In this document: positions 55,537-64,000 of the stretch, piece by piece | How the letters are laid out: each line of letters opens with the position of its first letter | Numbering within the stretch: the first letter of the stretch is position 1 | Assembly (NCBI GenBank): GCA_027946365.1 | Contig: JAPEUQ010000003.1 | Coordinates: 248,001-312,000, forward strand | Reading direction: 5' to 3' | Length of the DNA: 64,000 nt | From: Kalmusia sp. IMI 367209 | Taxonomy: Eukaryota; Ascomycota; Dothideomycetes; Pleosporales; Didymosphaeriaceae | Made by a program: the position numbers and the translations under genes | The notes under the pieces: model-generated | The model's input: the letters and a program-made list of their open reading frames with translations, nothing else | What the model was told of the DNA's origin: nothing | Databases searched by the model: none

Positions 55537-57250
55537 CGAAGAGATCCTCTGAGTCAATTTCTGCCTTGCCCGTTGCGAGTAATGATTTTACTATTGACTC
55601 ATGGCCGTTCTTAGCAGCACATATCAGGGGTGATTGACCAAGGTGATCCTTCAGGTTGACTTTTGCCTTCCCTGTTGTGAGTAGTAGTTTGACCACAACC
55701 TCATGTCCTTGCTCAACAGCCCTCGATAGTGGCGTTTGACCATATCCATTTCTTGGATTGACTTCAGCTTTGCCCTTCGTGAGTAGTAGCTCAACTACAG
55801 AGGCATGTCCGTATAAAGCAGCCAGTGATAGCGGCGTTTCATGATTAATGTCCACCACTTCAGCCTTGCCCATCGCGAGCAGCAGTTCCACAACATCGGT
55901 GAATCCATTTGCAGCTGCCGCACATAAAGGTAGAAATACGTGCCGAGTATACAAATTTTCACGCTTTTCGATTCTATAACAGTGTTTCTTTTCATTCAAG
56001 TCGATGTTGGGAAACCTCAATAAACTATGGAGAAGTGGTACATTTCCTGCCTAAATAGCTATCCGAAAAGCCTCTTGAGGACCCAGAGAAGCGATTTCGG
56101 TATCATCTGATAGTATGCTCTTCCAAAAAGTATCGTTATTCTTGGCTTCAAGTTCGGCGGACCTTAGGCGGGGCAAATCCTTAACGAACTCTGAAAGTAT
56201 TTGGTAGCTGGCTGACCTGCTGGATTTGGCCCAGGAATCTGGAAATAAGTATCCGAAAACAGAGTCAACAACTTCTTCCAACTCTTTCCCGTAGTCTACT
56301 ACAGGAAAATTGGCCATGTTTACATCAGTCGCCATGTTAAGTAAAGCGTAGACCTGATCTCTAGGATCCGTTGCTTCACTTCTGTAAAACCTTCGAAGAA
56401 GACTGTATAAGTTCCGCGTGTCGCGCGATGAAAGAAAGTTTCGAGTTGATCGAGTTGCTCCGGGCATCATATCAAGAACTGCTTTACAGTGTGCTTCCGG
56501 AGTGTGGTCTAACAGCCAGGGAGCAAGGGCAAATATATGCGCAGATACTGCTTTCGTTCCGCACAACACTAAGCCAGTTTCAGCGAAGCACACTTCTTGT
56601 AAAATCCAACTGCGTTTGAACCAAGGCCGTTCCAGCAGCGATACTAGGCCTTTGCGGAGTACGGGAAAGTCTTTGGGCGGTACTTCGTCATGCCACAATG
56701 TAACCCATCGCCAATCGCGTACGATCTCTCGAACGATATATCGAGTAGCCAAGGCTCGTGCTTTGAGTCGGATCAAAGATGATAAGAGAAAATTGGTTGC
56801 GCACGTAGGTTCGCCAAGCCAGAAAAGGACCCTCTCTGCATCACGATAAATGGAGGCCATGTGGCTGACTTGGTGATTGCGTTCCGAGATGTGGCTTTGA
56901 TCAATACAAATGGCATCAATCCACAGTATTCGATCTTCGTCGGAACGGAGATACCGCAGAGCCGAGTGGAGATTCTTGGTCACCATGAAGCGTTCGCCAT
57001 TCAGGATGATTTGTTTTGTCCTCTCGTTTGAGCCCCATGTGTACGAAAGTGCCTCGTACGGCATTCCGTTTCCAGTTTTGTGGAGGAACGCCTTGAATAG
57101 GCACGCTTGAATTGGGCCAGTGCCCCCGAAAAGCCGGAGCAGACGGATCGCATGACCTTCTGTATAGATCCTTCCCTCGGCCTCGTATGTGAAGTCATTC
57201 AAGGTTTCCGGCATGCAGACGGAGACGTTCTCTGGATTTCTTTTATCTTC

Positions 57251-57322
57251 ATCAAGATTTCCATCAAGATTTCCATCAAGATTTCCATCAAGATTTCCAT
57301 CAAGATTTCCATCAAGATTTCC
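57251..57322 (-). repeat. Six 12-bp minisatellite units encoding (DGNL)6
   Basis: Six perfect tandem copies of ATCAAGATTTCC (plus strand), read on the minus strand as Asp-Gly-Asn-Leu in the acidic N-terminus of the HET-ankyrin gene. Confidence 0.95.
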
Positions 57323-57526
57323 ATCAATACTCTTCCCACTATCATCACATTCGCCGTCATCACAGTCGTCGAAATCGCCATCGAAATCGTCGTCATTGTG
57401 GCCGTCGGAATCGTCGAAGTCGTACTCGTACTCGACCGAGGACTCCATACCGTCGGTGGAGTCACCCCCATCAACAGAATCGGGATTGTCCATAGAACCC
57501 AAGCGGACAGCCCCAATCTCCTCCAT

Positions 57527-58133
57527 GGCTGTTAAGCCTATATGCAGATTAGTATTGGGGTATGTGTAGTGAGAAGAAGGATGCGAAAGTCACGAATTTG
57601 AAGTTCAATGTAGCTGGAATAACTGTTTTCTTTTCTGGGCTGTCCAGTAAACATCTATATGGATAAGGCTGAAGGCTGGGCTGATTGCGGGGTCTCACAT
57701 GGGCCCACGTTCCAGCCGGTATATAGAGCCGTCTATAACAAGGCAACCGCCAAATCAGCCTTACCTGCGCTCCACCTCACACTAGCCCCGTATACGTAGG
57801 TGTGCTTTCCGCATGTAGACCAGGTACCATGGACCACACAACATGGCCGTCAGCCTTGGCTAATCGTTTCGCCTTTCCGAGCTCTGCATCGGCGTTTTTA
57901 TACGATACCCTACTCGTGTGCTATCTTTCTGTTCCAAGTTTCCTCATACAAAAACCCCTAAGGTAATTTTCATTAAGATACGGATCAGTACATAATTGCA
58001 TTCTATCATTGAGTTGCGATTTACTTCCTACATTCGTGAAGCGTGCGTTGCACTGCATTATTAGCGTGTCTAGTCTATAAGTCATTCAAAGGTGTCATGA
58101 TCTACCCGCTACGTCCATCTATCGTATCCTCCC
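57527..58133. other. Intergenic, no gene seen
   Basis: About 600 bp between the HET-ankyrin start and the end of the pyruvate decarboxylase gene. No feature is supported. Confidence 0.45.
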
Positions 58134-59904
58134 TTACGACGCCTCCGCGTTTCTCTTCGCGGCTGCTTCCGCCGTAGACTTGAGCGCTGAGGGCGCATCA
58201 TCCCACGGGATCACCAGCTCGACGAAGCGTAGCTTCTGCGTGTCGCCACTTGAGAACTCCTTATCCAAGAACAGCTCCTCGACCTGCTGCTTTGTCTCCA
58301 CTCTGTACGTGAGATATTCCTCCTTGCTTGCGCCGAAAGCCGCAGGCAAGTCCTTGTACTTCCACTCCTGGACGTCATTATACGAGTCTTCCCAGCCGTG
58401 GATGAAGCGCTCGATTGTGTAACCGTTGTTGCAGATGATGAAGATGATGGGGTTCAGCTTATTGCGAAGCATCGTGCTGACTTCTTGTGCCGTGAGTTGG
58501 AAAGACCCATCACCCGTGAAAAGAATGGTGCGCTTGATGCCCTTCTCCTTGGCGGCCAGCGCAGCACCTTGAGCGGATCCGGTGGCGTAGCCGATGCTGC
58601 CCCAAAGGACCTGCGAGATGGCGGTCACATCGTCTGGGAACCGCGTCTCCCAGATTCCGAAGTTTGCGGTGCCGGTCTCGGTGACAACGATGTCCTTCGG
58701 CTGTAGCCACTGGCCTAGGCGCGGCCAGAACCAGGCCTGGGTTATCGTCGGCTCTGGTGACTTGATTTCCTCGTTCGGGATTTCGTTATTCGGTTGCGGT
58801 CCACGCTCGATGTTGAGCTTGCCTAGCTTGGCCGTGACCTTCTTTAGGACGCCGTTCATGCGCACACCTGGATACTCGGAATACCGCACTTTGATACCGT
58901 AGCTGTGGAAGTCGATCGTGTTGAGCTGCGAGACGCGGTATGTGAAGCCGGCAGTGTTGAAGTCGCTCTTGATTGCTCCGATGCTGAGAACTAGGTCCGC
59001 CGATTCGACACGCTCACGTACGCCCTTGTTGCTGCCATCACCTGCGTAGACACCGCCGTAGTTTGGTAGTGTCTCGTTCACGGCGCCTTTACCCATCGGC
59101 GTGACAAATACGGGGATGCCGGATTTCTCGACGAATTCGTGGGTCTCTTCCAGTGCGCGGTGACGGATTGCACAAGCATCGACGAGTATGACTGGGTTAC
59201 GGGCTGCGTGGAGATACTTGAGAACAACATCAACAACATAGTCTTCCTTTTCGGGGTCGTTTGACGGATAAGCGAGGTCTAGCGGTGTCTTCAGCCTATC
59301 GCCGTCAATTTTCTTCTGGACCATGTCCGTCGGGAGCGCAATGTAGACGGGCCGTGATTGCAGGATGCACTCGCGGATGGCATTGTCGATCAAGGTGGCT
59401 GCTTCGTGCTGGTGATTTAGCATCGAGACAGCGCACGATATTTGAGCGGACATCTTGGAGAAAACATTGAAATCGCCATTGCCGAGTGTGTGGTGGAGCA
59501 AAAGTCCGTCTCTCTGCGCTGTTGTTGTGGGATATCCAACAATGTGAACAATCGGGACGTATTCGCTGTATGCTCCCGCGATTGCGTTGACAGCGGAAAG
59601 CTCGCCTACGCCAAAAGTAGTTATGATGGCCGAAATACCGTTTACACGTGCGTAACCGTCGGCGGCGTATCCAGCGTTCAGTTCATTGCAATTGCCTACC
59701 CAGTGGAGACCGGCAGGTTTGAGGTAGTCGAGAGCCACGAGATTGTAGTCGCCCGGTAAGCCGTGCACTGAGCGGACGCCGACTTCGTGAAGGCGTTTAA
59801 AGAGGTACTGGCACGTGTTAGCGCTGACTTGACGAGATAGGGAAAATAATCACCTCAGCGACGTCTATTGGGTTCTTGATTTCCTGCGTTCGCAGATCTG
59901 CCAT
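58134..59904 (-). CDS. Pyruvate decarboxylase
   Basis: Thiamine-diphosphate enzyme converting pyruvate to acetaldehyde and CO2 in the cytosol; first step of ethanol fermentation. Exon 1 59854-59904 (17 codons, [17 protein letters not shown]) and exon 2 58134-59807 are joined across a 46-nt intron to 574 aa, the normal length. Motifs: [10 protein letters not shown], then [17 protein letters not shown] with the catalytic Glu59. [18 protein letters not shown] follows, with the paired active-site histidines in [11 protein letters not shown]. The thiamine-diphosphate motif begins [14 protein letters not shown] and ends at ICNNGYTIE. The C-terminus ([12 protein letters not shown]) is Ala-rich as in relatives. 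Indolepyruvate or phenylpyruvate decarboxylases are similar, but length and motifs favour pyruvate decarboxylase. Confidence 0.95.
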
Positions 59905-61529
59905 GTTGACAATACAATGCACGTAGATTTATGTGTGCTGAAGATTCTTTGTTGCGATGATGCAGCAGTTCGGCAGCTCGCGGGAGCTCTTTGAAGATAT
60001 AGGTGGCTATGACGAAGTTAATAGCGGGACCAGGCGCGTTAGTAAGGCACTGCGTCGCCCCATGTGGTGTGACAGATCCCAACAACATGCAACAGTTCAA
60101 AAAAAAAAATTGAACATCATCGGGAGAGAAGATATCGCGAGCGGATCTCTCTGGGCGTGCTTATCTTTTCGTACGCGGACCATTGTTGTCCGAGATTTGC
60201 ACGTCCTACCAAAAGTATTCTTCATCATACTTTGTCTACCCTGAACATCACCGGTCAAGCAAGGACAGGATCGTTGTTGATACGGCCGAAGCTCGTCGTC
60301 GATCACAGCCGTGGTGTTTTTGCGGTTTATCCAACCTGGGTGAAGTGGCATGTCCCTGCAGCCACCAGACATGCGATACGTGTGCGTGGAGTGACTTGGC
60401 GCTGCGGACCACGGGTAGTCCCATTGGGCTCGACGTCCCGACACGCGGATAGCGGATCCGTGCAAGCCTGTATCTTTGTCGCAAGACTTCGAGACGAACA
60501 GTCTGGTAGAAGCTCGCGCCGGTGGCGTCGCCACAGTCAGATGGTATACTTTGAAGTCTAGAACGTGCTCGTCGTAAGAAGGCGCAAAGATGGTCCGCAC
60601 GAGGACAACAAAGGGGGCTTATCTGAGCCTTCGAACCTCTCTTGCGATGGAATTGTGACTGTCGAATGCCCATAGCATTGCGAGTCGTCGGGCCGATGGC
60701 AAGAGGTTCCTGTTCCAAAATCCACACCAAGTCTCACTAGTGAGGCGCAGAAGCCACAGCCAAGCTTGTCGAACGTTGCGCTGGCGAACCTGCGCGCTGG
60801 AACAGTGTGGAATTGGGAGTGTACTAGCCGCACGTCTACGCTCTGCGCACATTGTTCATTGTGCATCAGTTACAGGGCTGTGAGCGAAGACAGCCCACAT
60901 GCTTGCCTCCGTCCCGACTCCATCGCGGCGAATCAGATAGCACGCACGGGCCACTTGAAGGCGGCATCCCATCATCTCACTGGCACTCCAGCTCAGCCAG
61001 GCCAGCAGTCTCTCTCCCTCTCTCCAGCGCCCACGAAGACTTCCTCGCCGCCGTCGTCCCCCGTGTCATCCCTCTGCGAGCGCAGCTCCCGCCCGCTGCG
61101 TCGCTGCATCCGCCCACTAACCGCCCGCGCAACTACGCCTTTGTTGCCGCGAGCCTGGTCTCGTGCAAGCGCCGACCCAAATCGAGTGCTGCAGGCCGCA
61201 TTTTCAGACAGAAGCTTACGCCAAACCTCGCGACCGATCGCTCGCATCCTAGTGCACCGTGTCGACTGTCATTGCTGTCGCGACGACACTTCGCGACTTT
61301 GACGTCTGCTGTCACCAGTCGACTGCACGCCGTCGCCTCGGAACGAGCTCCGCACGCCGCTCCAGCTACCCACGAGTCAGACTGGGCAGAGCTCGAACAC
61401 GCATTTTCCCGCAAGACGACGCCCGGTGTTCAGTCACATTGGGCCTCTGGACGTCTTGTAGCATCGTCATGCCGTGACGCGCGGTGCCTACCCCCACAGC
61501 ACTGAGGCGCCCGCTTTCGAGGCCTCGAC
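59905..61529. other. Long leader/promoter region before the Bck1-like gene
   Basis: About 1.6 kb between divergent genes. The right part (60.9-61.5 kb) is GC- and pyrimidine-rich, with long open frames on both strands that have no motifs. It looks like a long 5' leader, common for fungal signalling kinases. Confidence 0.45.
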
Positions 61530-64000
61530 ATGACAATTGCTTCGCGCAAGCGCTCCACGTCGAACATATCGAACACCTCGGATCGTTCAGGCCGTCGCGG
61601 TCCTCCCACGCCGCTCTCTGGCGTGCGCGCGAACCTTGGTCTTCCTGAGCACGACGTGTCGACCGTAGGCTCGCCTCCACTCCTGACACCCTCTGGTGGG
61701 GCCGGCTCGCCGTACTCGTTGCTCTCCCCTGGGAGCAATTACTCAACCAGCCCGCGCGGCCGGGCGCATACAGTCGCAGACCCAAATTTGATCCAGAGGC
61801 AGCAGGGTTACCTGCCGCAGTCAACCATGCATCAGTACATCCCTCCTCCGCCTCCCCAACCAACCTCGAACCCCGCGACCCACAACATGAATCTACCACC
61901 TCCGCCTCCACGACCGCCGACAAACCTCAATGGAATGCCAATGGGCCCTCCACCACATCAAAATTATGGCTGGGGGGCACCACGCCAGCAATACAACCCG
62001 GGCGCGTACCATGGGTATCAACAGCTCCCTCCTCCACCAGGACCCCCACCTGTACAGCAAGCACAGCCTGAGGCGCCGCTGACTTCTGCTACGTACATTC
62101 CGGGTGGGGAGTCATTTGGACCGGGAGTTGGCATCCCGCCGTTACACACCTCGAGACACTACCAGGAGCCAGCTTTTTACAGTGAAGAATCTTACTCGGC
62201 GAATACAGATACTTCAGCGACTAGCTTCCCAGTGCAGAACTATGGTGCTAACACAGGTTACCCTGCTACTAGTCGCAGCCATTTGAACATTCCTACCGAA
62301 AGAGCGCAGACCTACGACTCTCCAGGACCGCCCACAGCTACGATGCAGAACCCGATGGTTCAGACACACGGCAGCCTCTACTACCGCAACGAGAATACCG
62401 GCACGACTCCGATCTCGCCCCACGATGCATCCGCCCAATGGCCTGCGGAGCGTGTTCAGATGTGGCTGGCGAGTTATGGTTTTTCAAGAGACTGGCAGGA
62501 GACATTCAAAACGTTAGGATTGGAGGGTACTAGGTTCTTGGAGATTGGGCGCGGACATGGTGGGAAAGGCAATGTCGGCATGATGCATCAGGTCATCTTT
62601 CCGCAACTAGCGAAGCAGTGTACTGCAAGCGGAACTGGCTGGGACCAGAATAGAGAAAGAGATGAAGGTCGAAAGCTGCGGAGATTGGTCCGCGCAATCG
62701 TGGAAACGGGAAGCGCGAGCAACGTGCGAATGCCGCAGCGACAAGACACTGGCATGACACTGGCTAGCGCAGGTACTGAAGGCACCCTCGAGAACTCTCC
62801 GTACCTGGGCACGGCCCCGAACTTTGGGACGCCTACGACCGCTGGGGGTGGTGAAGAAAGTCCCGGACGCCAGATGCCTCTCAATTCGCCTGGTTCCGCG
62901 ACCGCCCCTCGCCGCGTATCTACTCAGCGCAACTTCACTGTGCCCGGATTCGGTCCGCCACCCGACTACAATGAAACAACCGGTCGCAGTGCTTACTCAA
63001 AGGAGGTATTGCGCGACTTGGATGCCAAGCCTAAACGACATAGCCCTAATGCTTCTGGCGAATTCGCGCCGTCTTCATTCGGTGCTCCAAATCACCGCGA
63101 AGCAATGAGACAAGCAAGCCCGCAACATAGTCCCGGCTTACAGTCAGCACGCCTGGCTACCAATGGCCAGCTCAGCGCGGGATTGAACTCGTCAGCGTCT
63201 AGATATTACAGCCATCACATTCGCGGCAACAGCTCCGAATCCAACCTATCGACGTTCGCTACGGCTGGCTCTGTTAATGGCGGGGTATCCGGACCACCTT
63301 CGGGCAGGTCATTCGATGGCAGGTCTGAGAGTCGCAACGAGAAGAGGAATGGCTACGATGGCTCTAGGCCAGGCACTGGCATGTCGAGGCATGACAGCGC
63401 AGAGATTCCCACCAGTGCCAAGGAACACAAGGGATTTCTGCCTAAATTCATGAGGAGGGATAAGAAACGGGAAGAAGGCCATCCTTCACCCGATGATACC
63501 AGTCTTGAATCTCCCACAAGCCCAGCGAGCCATCGAAATCTTGCCGGAGGGTCGCTGTTTGGTAAATCGGGATTGAACTCCAGCGAGACATCACTGAACG
63601 AGCGCCCATCTTCTCGCCGTTCAGCCCAAACTGACTCGGACAGCCGTACAGGCGTTCGTGGTCAGGGCTCATCTTCAAAAGAAAGCGATCGAAAATTTGC
63701 ATTCGTCACCCCCGACGGGTGGAACTATCGCTTGGTAGACATCTCTAGCGCCAACAGCGCAGCAGCGTTGAGGGAAGTCGTCTGCGAAGAGCTTAGTCGA
63801 GGTTTAAGCCAGACAACTGGCGTGCAACTTCATTTGACATCTCCTGGGCAAAGCGAACACAATGACCCCCTCACCGATTCCAAACTGTTGAATGCTCGAT
63901 CGCAGCATGGTAACAAGCTAGGCGATCTCAAAATATTCGTCAAGGTTCCTCGGGATGGTCAGGTACCATCTTCTACTGGGTTGGGTGTATCTATCCCGCC
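61530..64000 (+). CDS. Bck1-type MAP kinase kinase kinase, N-terminal part (runs off window)
   Basis: Open from ATG 61530 to the window edge without a stop: 823 complete codons, 3' partial. The N-terminus (MTIASRKRSTSNISN) is Ser-rich, followed by a long Pro-rich region (several PPPPP runs). A SAM-like domain sits at about residues 304-365 (WPAERVQMWLASYGFSRDWQ, then FKTLGLEGTRFLEIG and HQVIFPQLAKQC). After a long disordered Ser/Arg-rich stretch comes a Ras-association-like domain from about residue 720 (KFAFVTPDGWNYRLVDISS, then LREVVCEELSRGLSQ and LGDLKIFVKVPRDG). This order (SAM, RA-like, then kinase) matches the cell-wall-integrity MAPKKK Bck1/BckA. The kinase domain would lie beyond 64000. 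Ste11 has a similar order but a shorter N-terminus. Confidence 0.85.
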   Translation, partial: MTIASRKRSTSNISNTSDRSGRRGPPTPLSGVRANLGLPEHDVSTVGSPPLLTPSGGAGSPYSLLSPGSNYSTSPRGRAHTVADPNLIQRQQGYLPQSTMHQYIPPPPPQPTSNPATHNMNLPPPPPRPPTNLNGMPMGPPPHQNYGWGAPRQQYNPGAYHGYQQLPPPPGPPPVQQAQPEAPLTSATYIPGGESFGPGVGIPPLHTSRHYQEPAFYSEESYSANTDTSATSFPVQNYGANTGYPATSRSHLNIPTERAQTYDSPGPPTATMQNPMVQTHGSLYYRNENTGTTPISPHDASAQWPAERVQMWLASYGFSRDWQETFKTLGLEGTRFLEIGRGHGGKGNVGMMHQVIFPQLAKQCTASGTGWDQNRERDEGRKLRRLVRAIVETGSASNVRMPQRQDTGMTLASAGTEGTLENSPYLGTAPNFGTPTTAGGGEESPGRQMPLNSPGSATAPRRVSTQRNFTVPGFGPPPDYNETTGRSAYSKEVLRDLDAKPKRHSPNASGEFAPSSFGAPNHREAMRQASPQHSPGLQSARLATNGQLSAGLNSSASRYYSHHIRGNSSESNLSTFATAGSVNGGVSGPPSGRSFDGRSESRNEKRNGYDGSRPGTGMSRHDSAEIPTSAKEHKGFLPKFMRRDKKREEGHPSPDDTSLESPTSPASHRNLAGGSLFGKSGLNSSETSLNERPSSRRSAQTDSDSRTGVRGQGSSSKESDRKFAFVTPDGWNYRLVDISSANSAAALREVVCEELSRGLSQTTGVQLHLTSPGQSEHNDPLTDSKLLNARSQHGNKLGDLKIFVKVPRDGQVPSSTGLGVSIP

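Larger units (their letters stand above)
54886..57526 (-). pseudogene. HET-ankyrin gene interrupted by one TAG and one frameshift
   Basis: Minus strand from ATG 57526. An acidic N-terminus carries (DGNL)6, followed by a complete HET domain: MPYEALSYTWGSNERTKQII, ILWIDAICIDQ, RPWFKRSWILQEV, and RRFYRSEATDPRDQVYALLN. At 56051-56053 a single TAG follows AFRIAI. The same frame continues AGNVPLLHSLLRFPNIDLNE into at least nine ankyrin repeats of about 34 residues, several nearly identical. Near 55110-55122 a one-base shift leads to SHEAVVRLLLATGKADVFAE and the final repeat, ending at 54886. HET plus ankyrin is a known incompatibility-protein architecture. The TAG may come from CAG (a C to T change), or could be read through; no intron removes it. 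Confidence 0.85.

Noticed and set aside
60852..61505. 217-codon plus-strand frame upstream of the Bck1-like gene
   Set aside because: Lies in a GC-rich leader where long chance frames occur on both strands; the composition is Ser/Arg/Pro-random.

Overview
The window looks like a nuclear chromosome segment of a filamentous ascomycete, most likely a Dothideomycete-type mould. Genes are dense on both strands. Most introns I could place are 45-80 nt, with GT..AG ends and CTAAC/CTGAC-type branch sites. The content is typical of such fungi: HET-domain genes, a class II-like heme peroxidase, 2,3-BPG-independent phosphoglycerate mutase, MICOS subunit Mic12, Mediator Med9 and a Bck1-type MAPKKK. The phylum is a confident inference; the class is a guess.

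Layout. 1-9 kb: a five-exon cytochrome P450, then about 5.6 kb with no gene I can support, then a small Pro-rich ORF. 9-15 kb: an ecdysoneless/SGT1 homologue and, divergently, a 1120-aa coiled-coil spindle-pole-body protein with CM1 and PACT-like ends. 16-19 kb: two tandem, rapidly diverged paralogues of unknown function. 19-21 kb: a secreted heme peroxidase. 23-28 kb: Mic12, then a nine-exon SPX-ankyrin-GDPD glycerophosphodiesterase (GDE1 type) that needs a 4-nt micro-exon. 28-33 kb: a relic of a STAND/NLR-type N-terminal domain, a Wss1-type protease and an intact HET gene. 33-40 kb: a four-TM protein, a DUF7730-like gene with a long intron, a broken F-box/ankyrin gene and a small helical ORF. 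40-50 kb: a J-domain protein, a CaM kinase, phosphoglycerate mutase, Med9 and a RING protein. 50-51 kb: a tRNA-Asp(GTC) gene with two insertions. 51-57.5 kb: two broken HET genes, one with 57 GAA codons, the other with nearly identical 102-bp ankyrin repeats and an in-frame TAG. 58-64 kb: pyruvate decarboxylase and the start of a Bck1-like MAPKKK that runs off the window.

Two themes stand out. First, 24-57 kb is rich in self/non-self-recognition type architecture (HET, ankyrin, STAND N-terminus), much of it decayed. Second, several gene breaks lie at or beside short homopolymers, including in genes expected to be functional (J-protein, Med9), so some may be assembly errors. The most unusual single object is the tRNA-Asp gene: besides a canonical anticodon-loop intron, it has a 51-nt segment in its T arm with the look of a spliceosomal intron, and an uninterrupted copy of the same 3' half lies about 230 bp downstream.
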